A stretch of DNA of 64,000 bases, taken from the NCBI GenBank assembly GCA_029262055.1, contig JAJDAD010000023.1:62001-126000 (forward strand). The letters are read 5' to 3'. The notes under the pieces were generated by a model. That model had not been told where the DNA came from. It saw only the letters and a program-made list of their open reading frames with translations, and ran no database searches. The DNA is from Candidatus Zhuqueibacterota bacterium (lineage in GTDB: Bacteria; Zhuqueibacterota; Zhuqueibacteria; Oceanimicrobiales; Oceanimicrobiaceae). A program made the translations under genes and the position numbers. Position 1 is the first letter of the stretch; each line of letters starts with the position of its first letter. This document shows, in pieces, positions 55,239 to 61,783 of the stretch.

Positions 55239-56384
55239 CTACACCATTGCCTCCCAGACCGTGAAGATCAGGAATCCAAGAAACCCGATTACTCCCAGCC
55301 AGAAACTAACATCGCGCCCAGGCCATCTTCGTACGAGCGCTCGATCTATGAAAGGCCAAAACAGTAAAATACCTAAGAAAACCATCGTGCCCACAACACC
55401 GACTTGAAAGGACGTGAGTTTGAGCCAACGAAAAGTTGCGTAAAAGAACCACTCCGGTTTGATGTGTTCGGGCGTCACCAGCGGGTTGGCCGGATCCCCC
55501 ATGTGGGCCGGGTAAATCAAAGCGAGAATTGTCAACAAAAACGTCAAGCTTAACCCAACAATAAGCTCGGTATAGAAATGGTCGGGAAAGAATGGATATG
55601 ATTCTTCCTTGACCCGCTCCTCCTCCTGCACTGCTGCAGCCTCTCCACCTTGAGGTCGCACCGGTGATACCGGGGCCGAGACACGCACGGAGAGTTCCAC
55701 CGACGGAGTATCCTCGCCCTCGTGGCGCAGGTGAGTCACCCCGTGCAAACGTATTTGAACCACATGCATGGCAAGGAGCAACACCATTACGGTGGGCAGC
55801 ACACCGATGTGCAACACGAAAAAACGCGTCAGGGTATTGTCTCCTACTTCGGGACCACCCCGAATAAAGTCTGCCAGCAGACCACCGACAAGGGGGGTCG
55901 CCTCCGCAACATTGGTACCGACGACGGCTGCCCAGTATGAGATTTGTTCGTAAATCAAGGAGTAGCCGGTAAAGCCGAACCCAAGTGTAACCATGAGGAG
56001 GCCAACGCCGAACATCCAATTCAGCTCACGTGGCTTGCGGTACGCCGCAGTGAAAAACACACGTATCACGTGCAACATGACCGCCATTACCATGAGGTGG
56101 GCCGACCACTTATGTATGCTTCTTAGAAACCAGCCGAAGCGTACCTGGGTTGTAATATGCATGACGCTGTTGTAGGCCTCGGCGGGATCCGGCACATAGT
56201 AAAAAGTGAGAATAATCCCGGTCGTGGCTTGAATGACAAACAGGTAAAGCGGTGTTCCCCCAATCGCATACCACCATCTCTTCAAATGGTTGGGAATTGG
56301 CTCACTGGATATTTCCTTAAGAAGATTTGGGTCAAATGGAAATGAATCTGCAAACCACTGTTTAAATGCCGCAACTCTTTGCAT
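55239..56384 (-). CDS. Full-length cytochrome b of a bc-type complex
   Basis: 381 residues with about eight membrane helices. The b-type heme ligands are in HKWSAHLMVMAVMLHVIRVF and FFVLHIGVLPTVMVLLLAMH. The C-terminal (subunit IV-like) half holds the Qo-site motif KPEWFFYATFRWL (PEWY type). It oxidises menaquinol or ubiquinol in the inner membrane. It follows the Rieske gene by 33 bases, and an octaheme cytochrome gene follows where cytochrome c1 would usually be. Confidence 0.92.
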   Translation of the reverse strand: MQRVAAFKQWFADSFPFDPNLLKEISSEPIPNHLKRWWYAIGGTPLYLFVIQATTGIILTFYYVPDPAEAYNSVMHITTQVRFGWFLRSIHKWSAHLMVMAVMLHVIRVFFTAAYRKPRELNWMFGVGLLMVTLGFGFTGYSLIYEQISYWAAVVGTNVAEATPLVGGLLADFIRGGPEVGDNTLTRFFVLHIGVLPTVMVLLLAMHVVQIRLHGVTHLRHEGEDTPSVELSVRVSAPVSPVRPQGGEAAAVQEEERVKEESYPFFPDHFYTELIVGLSLTFLLTILALIYPAHMGDPANPLVTPEHIKPEWFFYATFRWLKLTSFQVGVVGTMVFLGILLFWPFIDRALVRRWPGRDVSFWLGVIGFLGFLIFTVWEAMV

Positions 56385-56417
56385 AAACGCTCCTTATTTC
56401 AAACCGGCGGGCCGGTT

Positions 56418-56879
56418 TTAACCCTCAAGCAGTAAAACGAAAACATTGTCATTCTCATCCACTTCAACATCATAACTATCGAGCGGTCGCGGCGGCGGTC
56501 CCGACACCACCTGGCCATTGACGTCGAAAACCCCGTCATGACACGGACAAAAAAACCGGTCGTTATCGGCTTCCCAATAAGCCTTGCATCCCAGGTGCGT
56601 GCAGGTGGTCGAAATGGCTTTCAGGCCCGCATCGGAATTGACCAGAATCATCTCCCGCCCGGAAAGGTCTTTGAAAGACTTGCTGCCATTGGGAGGTAGT
56701 TCGCTCAAAGAGGCGACCAGCATTTTTCTGAATTTTGCTTTACGTTTGCGCGGCAGCAAGAATTGGATAGCATACGATGCCCCCGTGCCATACCCGAGGA
56801 TCAACCCTGCACCCATTATCACTCTTTTAAGAAAACCGCGCCGGCCGACGTTATTATCTTCTGACTGAGTTGTCACCAA
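56418..56879 (-). CDS. Rieske 2Fe-2S protein
   Basis: 153 residues. A Tat-like GRRGFLKRV and membrane anchor (about 20-42) precede the Rieske domain with CTHLGC (Cys93, His95, Cys98) and CPCHDGVFD (Cys111, Cys113, His114); GPPPRPLDSY is the Pro loop. It transfers electrons from quinol at the Qo site. First gene of the Rieske-cytochrome b-octaheme-nap operon; a strong stem-loop lies 43 bases upstream of the ATG. Confidence 0.93.
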   Translation of the reverse strand: MVTTQSEDNNVGRRGFLKRVIMGAGLILGYGTGASYAIQFLLPRKRKAKFRKMLVASLSELPPNGSKSFKDLSGREMILVNSDAGLKAISTTCTHLGCKAYWEADNDRFFCPCHDGVFDVNGQVVSGPPPRPLDSYDVEVDENDNVFVLLLEG

Positions 56880-56921
56880 AGGCCTCCATCAAATTAGAAA
56901 CTGTACTAAGGGTAAACAACA

Positions 56922-56955
56922 CAGGAACCCTCTTGCCGAACCAGACGGGTTCCTG
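56922..56955 (-). repeat. 9-bp stem-loop upstream of the Rieske gene
   Basis: CAGGAACCC (56922-56930) and GGGTTCCTG (56947-56955) pair perfectly around a 16-base loop. On the minus strand it is followed by TGTTGTTTACC, T-rich but not a clean terminator tail. It lies in the predicted 5' leader of the nitrate operon, so an attenuator or RNA-stabilising role is possible. Confidence 0.55.
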
Positions 56956-57184
56956 CTATACGTGTGCAAAACTTTCTGAACAGCGCCTATTTCCTACGAC
57001 TGGCGGCTATTCTACCAACGGAGTTTCAAAACTGACAAGAATGTTGCTCTGGACCGCGCTGGACTTTATTATCAATACGGACTCACAGAGATTAGCAACT
57101 TACATGCCTAAACTTTACGACCTTCTTTCGCAAAATCATACAATTTATAAGAAAATGTAAAATAAAGATTTAGTATCCCCGTCT

Positions 57185-57216
57185 GCTCAATCGGCTTCTG
57201 CGAAAGGCGATTGAGC
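57185..57216. repeat. 9-bp stem-loop downstream of the CMD-family gene
   Basis: GCTCAATCG (57185-57193) and CGATTGAGC (57208-57216) pair perfectly around a 14-base loop. It lies about 95 bases after the stop of the gene at 57313-57642 on the minus strand and has no T-run on that side, so it may be a factor-dependent or weak terminator. Confidence 0.5.
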
Positions 57217-57312
57217 TTTCTCAAAAACGACAAACGGGTCCGCTTGTCTTCCTAATTGCAGGATCCGCCGCCCTCGGAAAATCTTCGGGCTTGCACCGTC
57301 CGGAAAAAACAT

Positions 57313-57642
57313 CTACGGATTCTTCCGGGACTCAAACACGTCCTGCACCCACGAGTAGATGGCCACTGTCGACGGCATCCCCAGCGTGCTGGCAGCCAAC
57401 GCTACAACTTGTTCTATTTCCGCGCGGTCAATTCCTAAATCCAATGCTTTGCGGACATTGGAGTGAACCGCGCCTTCGCGCATAGCGCCAATAGAAATGG
57501 CTAACTTTATCAAGCGAGTGTCTTTCTTGTCCAAGGGCCCGTCGGCACCGGCGTCAGCCATGGCGTCCCAGGCTTGGGCTAGTTTAGGATAACGGGCAAC
57601 AAATCCCCTGTATGTTTTTGGTGGTTCAGATTTTGCGCTCAT
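57313..57642 (-). CDS. Carboxymuconolactone decarboxylase-like (AhpD fold) protein
   Basis: 109 residues. The helical pattern DTRLIKLAISIGAMREGAVHSNVRKALDLG followed by EIEQVVALAASTLGMPS is that of the CMD/AhpD family (here split for length: DTRLIKLAISIGAMREG, then AVHSNVRKALDLG). The CxxC pair of the peroxidase AhpD is absent (GAVHSN), so a thiol peroxidase role is unlikely. AAAGGA six bases before the ATG supports the start. Function unknown. Confidence 0.8.
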   Translation of the reverse strand: MSAKSEPPKTYRGFVARYPKLAQAWDAMADAGADGPLDKKDTRLIKLAISIGAMREGAVHSNVRKALDLGIDRAEIEQVVALAASTLGMPSTVAIYSWVQDVFESRKNP

Positions 57643-57973
57643 GCTGGTTCCTTTCCACGGGTTCGTACGCTTGGTGAAACATTCTTTTCTTCATGCTGTT
57701 CTTCCCAATCTCCTCATCCGCGTCAAAATCGTAAATCGAAATGACATATGCAATTACTGAATCAATCTCTTCCCAGGTATGCTCTTTTGCCAGGATAGTA
57801 TATCTTATCCATGTTAAAGTTTTTGCCAGAATCGTCACCAAAAGTCTGATGTGGAGGCTGCTGATCCGCTGGGCAGCAGGTGGCAAGATTGCCCCGACCT
57901 CAATGTGGTTGTACAAGACCAAACCGGATAACTTTGAGCACTCATCATTATCCCCACCCGGGGCCGCGACCAA
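57626..57973 (-). CDS. Hypothetical protein overlapping the CMD-family gene
   Basis: A 115-codon frame whose end overlaps the CMD gene start by 17 bases. The C-terminal half (ILAKEHTWEEIDSVIAYVIS then DFDADEEIGKNSMKKRMF) looks like a genuine helical protein; the first 50 residues do not, so the real start may be internal. No family recognised. Confidence 0.35.
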   Translation of the reverse strand: MVAAPGGDNDECSKLSGLVLYNHIEVGAILPPAAQRISSLHIRLLVTILAKTLTWIRYTILAKEHTWEEIDSVIAYVISIYDFDADEEIGKNSMKKRMFHQAYEPVERNQHERKI

Positions 57974-58087
57974 CCCCTACCCTTCACCAAGACCAGAATG
58001 ATTGTCAGTACTAAACTTCTGACGCACAAGATACACCCGTCCGATGTGGTATACATAAGTGGCTAATGGACTTGTGGTCTAATGCAC

Positions 58088-58549
58088 CTACTCAGGATCC
58101 TGGTCGGACGGATTAACAGGTAACTCGGACAGAATGAAGTCTCCAATCGATCCCTGCTCGCAGACGTCCAGCCAGTCAGTAAGCTCCGTCATTTTGATCG
58201 GCTTGTGAAACACTCTGCACCCTAGACGTTCAAAATCTGCAATCTCAGCCTCCTCCCAAGACGCTGACATTACGGCAATATATGGCACTTTGCATCCGTG
58301 TCTCTTTTGCTCTTTCACAAAGCTTAGGCCGGTCATTCTCGGTTTGTTCACATCAAGTAGCAAGACGTTGGTGCATATGGCATCCTGGCTACACGGACAT
58401 GACTCGTCCAAAGAAATGGGACACCAATCAGTCTCGGACAGGGCATAGACCTCATACCCACGTTTAAGCAAGACGGACTCTATTGCGTTTCTAAACGCAT
58501 CATTATTATCAATAATGATGGCCCGTTTGGAATGCGATGCTCTTACCAT
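58088..58549 (-). CDS. Receiver-domain protein with a cysteine-rich insert
   Basis: 153 residues from ATG 58547-58549; a longer frame exists but adds a non-family N-terminus. Receiver motifs are IIDNNDAFRNAI, the phosphoacceptor region VLLLDVNKPRMTG and VFHKPIKM. Between beta2 and beta3 an insert CPISLDESCPCSQDAIC carries four cysteines that could bind metal or a redox cofactor. No output domain. It stands between two redox modules, so redox-linked signalling is a plausible guess. Confidence 0.75.
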   Translation of the reverse strand: MVRASHSKRAIIIDNNDAFRNAIESVLLKRGYEVYALSETDWCPISLDESCPCSQDAICTNVLLLDVNKPRMTGLSFVKEQKRHGCKVPYIAVMSASWEEAEIADFERLGCRVFHKPIKMTELTDWLDVCEQGSIGDFILSELPVNPSDQDPE

Positions 58550-58660
58550 GTTTACCAATCGACGATGAAACAGCAACAGAAGAAAGACCGGAAATCTGGA
58601 CAATTATGGGATTAAAAACTAGAATCGCGGCGCGCAAGGAATGTGCCGCGAACAAGAAGT

Positions 58661-58674
58661 CTGATATTAATCAG
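58661..58674. promoter_or_regulatory. FNR/CRP-like operator candidate
   Basis: CTGAT-ATTA-ATCAG: half-sites TGAT and ATCA with four-base spacing, matching 8 of 10 positions of the FNR consensus TTGAT-N4-ATCAA. It lies about 112 bases upstream of the receiver gene and next to anaerobic respiration genes. No FNR gene is in the window. Confidence 0.4.
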
Positions 58675-58704
58675 TTTTTACAGTGACTTAGCACGCCGTA
58701 AGGA

Positions 58705-58720
58705 TATTGGTTGACCAATA
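58705..58720. repeat. Perfect palindrome TATTGGTTGACCAATA
   Basis: Seven-base arms TATTGGT and ACCAATA with a two-base centre, in the gap between the 14-heme cytochrome and the receiver gene. Candidate operator for a dimeric regulator. Confidence 0.5.
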
Positions 58721-58754
58721 CGTTTTCCGGATCTAAGGAATAGATTTGATGCCA

Positions 58755-58770
58755 TTCCCATTAATGGGAA
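58755..58770. repeat. Perfect 16-base palindrome TTCCCATTAATGGGAA
   Basis: Fully symmetric, 40 bases after the stop of the 14-heme cytochrome gene on the minus strand and 205 bases before the receiver gene. No T-run follows, so an operator is more likely than a terminator. Confidence 0.5.
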
Positions 58771-58809
58771 ATCGCACTAGTCGTCTCTGAGATTAAGAAA
58801 CAAAGTTGC

Positions 58810-59988
58810 TCAAGGCCCATGACAGTAGCCGCAAAAGCCAACACCTCTCTGCATCGAATCCGTATGGCAGGAAAAACACAAAGCGCTTTCGTCCTCATGA
58901 AAATCAGAACCCTCCCCAAAACGGTTGGCAAAACCGCGCTCATGTGTCCTGGGGTTAGTACCGCGCACGCCGTCAAAGTCGGTATGGCAGAGCAAACACG
59001 TCGGATCATTGCCCTCATTGCTGTGGCAAGCGGCGCAGCTTTCCATGTCACGTTTTGCCAATGCTGCGTGCCGGCCGCCACCAGTGCCTGTTACTCCGGC
59101 TAGCGCGCCCCAGTCCGGTCCGCCATGCCAAATCGGTTTGCCGGCCACGACGACGCCACTTGATTCGTGGCAGTCCTGGCAAAAACTGCGGGTTTCATGA
59201 CAGACGGCGCAGTCGCTGGTCCGCCCTTGCGCCTGCAAAGGATGTGTGGCCCGGAAGTTCAATTCGTGTACGCGGGAAATCGTCAGACTGCGCGTTCCCG
59301 GCCCAATCGCCGGAAAGAACGGCGAACGCGATTGCATATTCCCGCCGCTTTCCGTGGCGAACAAGGCAGCGCCATCGTGACACTCGGCACAATCGTTGTC
59401 AGAGTGGCAACTGGCGCAGGTCTCCTGGTCGAAGCGCGCGATGTTCTTGTGGCTGACGAGAAAGTCTGCGGTGTGGTCCGATGGTCTCAGATTCAGGGTA
59501 TTGCTGTGGCAGATTTGGCACTCTAATGTAGCCTGCTGATTGTCGTGACAAGTTGAGCAAACCGCCATATCCGGCATGCTATTACTGTCCGAGAAATCCA
59601 CCTCATTGAGGTTCTGGTGGCAAGTCTCACATTTTCCGTCGAGCCGTTCGACATGCTTCTTATGTCCAAAAAGAAGCTCCCTGGCAACAGGTTTAAACGC
59701 ACGTCTGGTGTTCTCTGCTTCAAAATGACAGATGCTGCAGTCGTCCTCCTCTTCCACATCGTGGCACTCGGCGCAGTCCGACTTTTGCGGCAGCAGATTA
59801 TCCGCGGCCCGCGTGCTGGCAACTGCCTGCGTGTGACAATCACCACACGTGGTTTCGATCTCGGTCTGGTGATATTTGTGGGAAAATTTTATGATTTCCT
59901 GGCGCTGGTGTGGCTGGCTCTGCGACAGCGCAATGAGCGCAGCAGCGGCAACAAGTCCGAAAGACAAGAATGTAGCTAAGATCCTCAT
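58810..59988 (-). CDS. 14-heme periplasmic cytochrome c
   Basis: 392 residues with a signal peptide (LATFLSFGLVAAAALIALSQ) and fourteen CxxCH motifs: CGDCH, CAECH, CSICH, CETCH, CSTCH, CQICH, CASCH, CAECH, CAVCH, CQDCH, CAACH, CLLCH, CFSCH, CGYCH. One heme per 28 residues gives a molecular wire. Spaced histidines (KFSHKYH, LLFGHKKHV) supply distal ligands in the style of c7/MtrA-type cytochromes. With the barrel at 60475-61767 it could bridge the periplasm. It follows ccmE by 39 bases. Confidence 0.88.
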   Translation of the reverse strand: MRILATFLSFGLVAAAALIALSQSQPHQRQEIIKFSHKYHQTEIETTCGDCHTQAVASTRAADNLLPQKSDCAECHDVEEEDDCSICHFEAENTRRAFKPVARELLFGHKKHVERLDGKCETCHQNLNEVDFSDSNSMPDMAVCSTCHDNQQATLECQICHSNTLNLRPSDHTADFLVSHKNIARFDQETCASCHSDNDCAECHDGAALFATESGGNMQSRSPFFPAIGPGTRSLTISRVHELNFRATHPLQAQGRTSDCAVCHETRSFCQDCHESSGVVVAGKPIWHGGPDWGALAGVTGTGGGRHAALAKRDMESCAACHSNEGNDPTCLLCHTDFDGVRGTNPRTHERGFANRFGEGSDFHEDESALCFSCHTDSMQRGVGFCGYCHGP

Positions 59989-60027
59989 GCTAAGATATCC
60001 AACTTGTGCAAGTTAATAGCCAACCCT

Positions 60028-60465
60028 TTAGGTCTGGTCCAAGTCCCGGTGCAATTCTGCATCGTATCCTTCAACAGTCGCACCGTCCTGCGTATCATAT
60101 TTTGATGGACACTTTGCCATCAGCATGCTGGCTTGAAAATGACCGTCAACATGCATCTTGCCTTCAACCAATACCTCCGACCCGTCTTTAAAAGTGTCGG
60201 GAAGTTCTTTGTCATATTCGACTTCCAGTTCTTGCCCCTTGTCCTGAATAACAAAGCGGACTTTCAGGCTTTCATCCGTGCGCACCAGAGACCCCGGTAC
60301 CAGATATCCTTGCACACGCATTCCGCTGGTTGCGGACGTCATGGTCTTCACCTCATCGATGCTCACATAGTACTGCATGTTCTGGTCAAATCCGCTTAAA
60401 GTCAACCACAACAGAAGAACAGAGACAATCGTGAACGAGACAGTGATTTTCACCTTGCTTCGCAT
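60028..60465 (-). CDS. ccmE: Cytochrome c maturation heme chaperone CcmE, CXXXY type
   Basis: 145 residues: one membrane helix (about 8-24), then an OB-fold (MRVQGYLVPGSL, VRFVIQDKGQELEVEYD, VLVEGKM). In most CcmE the heme-binding residue is the His of HDENY; here the position reads AKCPSKYD, giving Cys119-x3-Tyr123, the CXXXY form known from sulfate reducers and archaea. It hands heme to CcmF for attachment to the many CxxCH cytochromes nearby. No other ccm gene is in the window. Confidence 0.85.
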   Translation of the reverse strand: MRSKVKITVSFTIVSVLLLWLTLSGFDQNMQYYVSIDEVKTMTSATSGMRVQGYLVPGSLVRTDESLKVRFVIQDKGQELEVEYDKELPDTFKDGSEVLVEGKMHVDGHFQASMLMAKCPSKYDTQDGATVEGYDAELHRDLDQT

Positions 60466-60474
60466 TACGCCCCT

Positions 60475-61767
60475 TTATTTCTTTTGGCTTGCGAAGAACC
60501 AGTAGTTGGCTTTCACAAGCACGCGGAAATCATTGTCCAGGAATCGATTGCGTATGCCCTGCCCCAGTACATTGAACGAACAATGTTGCTTGAAGCGATA
60601 GTTGATCCCAACACTCCCGGTCAACGATGTGTTGCTGTCCGCATCCTCGTCAAACAAACGATAGCGAGACAGGCCGGTGTTGGCGACAACCCCCAACTTC
60701 TGAGTCAGCGGATAGCTGAGCGCCGCGTACGCCCCACTGTTCTGGCCGCCATAGCCTCGCCTGAAATTGTATCCGAATGAGCCATATTTGGATCCCAGGC
60801 CGGCGCCGAATCTCACGGTTTCATCACCGTCATATTGTGAAAAGCCGACATTGCCATTCACAAACCAATTTCCGGTAAACCGGTAGTTGGCGCGCACAGC
60901 CACGTCCTGGGTGGTGTTGAGTTCAAACACAGTAAAAATAGAATTGGCGGCAAGCAGCGGGGCCCGATGAAAAAACTCCAGGGCTACTTCGAGTCGAGTG
61001 TTGGCACTATACTTGAGCTCAACCTGTCCGCGTCGCAGGCGCTCCTGCTCAAGGTCATAATCGAAACGCCCGTAAAAACCGACTCGTCGTGAAAACTGTC
61101 TTTGTAAATCAACCCCAATTAGTCTTTGCTCGAGACTCTGGTAACTCAGGATCCGTTGTGTAAACCTGCCTGGTGAAGTATAAGACAGTGGGCGGCGATT
61201 CCTCTGCATAAAGCTGACGAGCACCCTTGTTCCCAAAAGGTCCCGGGCGCTGACGCGCAGACCAAGTGCATGCCTGTCGTCCCAGTCTGCAATATCCACA
61301 TCGTTGCCGGGCAAGGCCAGTAATCCGGCAAAACCGCCGACTTTGAACCGGCGGCCCAAACGCAGGGTCAAATCAACTCCGTCGATGGTACCATATGCCA
61401 CGCCGGAATACAAACGCTGCCGGCCCAACCGAATGCGCTGCAGCAAGTTTTTCTTGTCATGCCACTGCAGATACGAATTGTAAAGACGAAAGACCGGCTC
61501 TCCGCTATCGATCTCATCACCAAGTCCTTGCGCACCGTGCCCGAAAAAATGGGCAGATAGCCGGTTACCGGCCATCTGCCCGATGGTCAACTGCGCTGAC
61601 TGATACAGGATCGATTGGGTCTCTGAACCCGACAGCGTCTGGCGCTCCAGCGAATAAAAGGAGGTTGTAAAACGCCCGTTCACGGACTGCGCCGGCACCT
61701 GCGACAGCAAAGGTACGAGCAGCAGTCCGATGATAAGGCTAAGTTTAGTACACAATGAGTGCAACAT
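60475..61767 (-). CDS. Predicted outer-membrane porin-like barrel
   Basis: 430 residues with a signal peptide ending VPAQ, then continuous amphipathic strands with periodic turns (RIRLGRQRLYSGVAYGTIDG, RRVGFYGRFDYDLEQERL, YRFTGNWFVNGNVGFSQYDG) to a C-terminal VKANYWFF. Predicted strand number is compatible with about 18-20. It has no recognised family name. Set between a 14-heme cytochrome/CcmE pair and a surface-sorted multiheme cytochrome, it could act as the porin of a porin-cytochrome conduit, although MtrB-type porins are larger (about 650-700 residues). Confidence 0.7.
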   Translation of the reverse strand: MLHSLCTKLSLIIGLLLVPLLSQVPAQSVNGRFTTSFYSLERQTLSGSETQSILYQSAQLTIGQMAGNRLSAHFFGHGAQGLGDEIDSGEPVFRLYNSYLQWHDKKNLLQRIRLGRQRLYSGVAYGTIDGVDLTLRLGRRFKVGGFAGLLALPGNDVDIADWDDRHALGLRVSARDLLGTRVLVSFMQRNRRPLSYTSPGRFTQRILSYQSLEQRLIGVDLQRQFSRRVGFYGRFDYDLEQERLRRGQVELKYSANTRLEVALEFFHRAPLLAANSIFTVFELNTTQDVAVRANYRFTGNWFVNGNVGFSQYDGDETVRFGAGLGSKYGSFGYNFRRGYGGQNSGAYAALSYPLTQKLGVVANTGLSRYRLFDEDADSNTSLTGSVGINYRFKQHCSFNVLGQGIRNRFLDNDFRVLVKANYWFFASQKK

Positions 61768-61783
61768 TAGTCTGATGTCCTTA

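Larger units (their letters stand above)
56880..57312. other. 433-base non-coding region before the Rieske operon
   Basis: No gene is supported. It holds two perfect 9-bp stem-loops (56922-56955 and 57185-57216) and an AT-rich stretch (57085-57175) where a minus-strand promoter for the Rieske-nap operon is expected; a TTTACA and TATGAT pair there has only 15 bases of spacing, so I do not assign it. No convincing FNR box was found. Confidence 0.6.

Noticed and set aside
57065-57080. TTGAT-AATA-AAGTC on the minus strand as an FNR box for the nitrate operon
   Set aside because: The second half-site matches poorly (ATCAA expected), so it is not above chance.
58612-58650. CGCGGC/GCCGCG hairpin as an intrinsic terminator of the 14-heme gene
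   Set aside because: It lies 160 bases after the stop, and the T-run starts 7 bases beyond the stem, which is too far.
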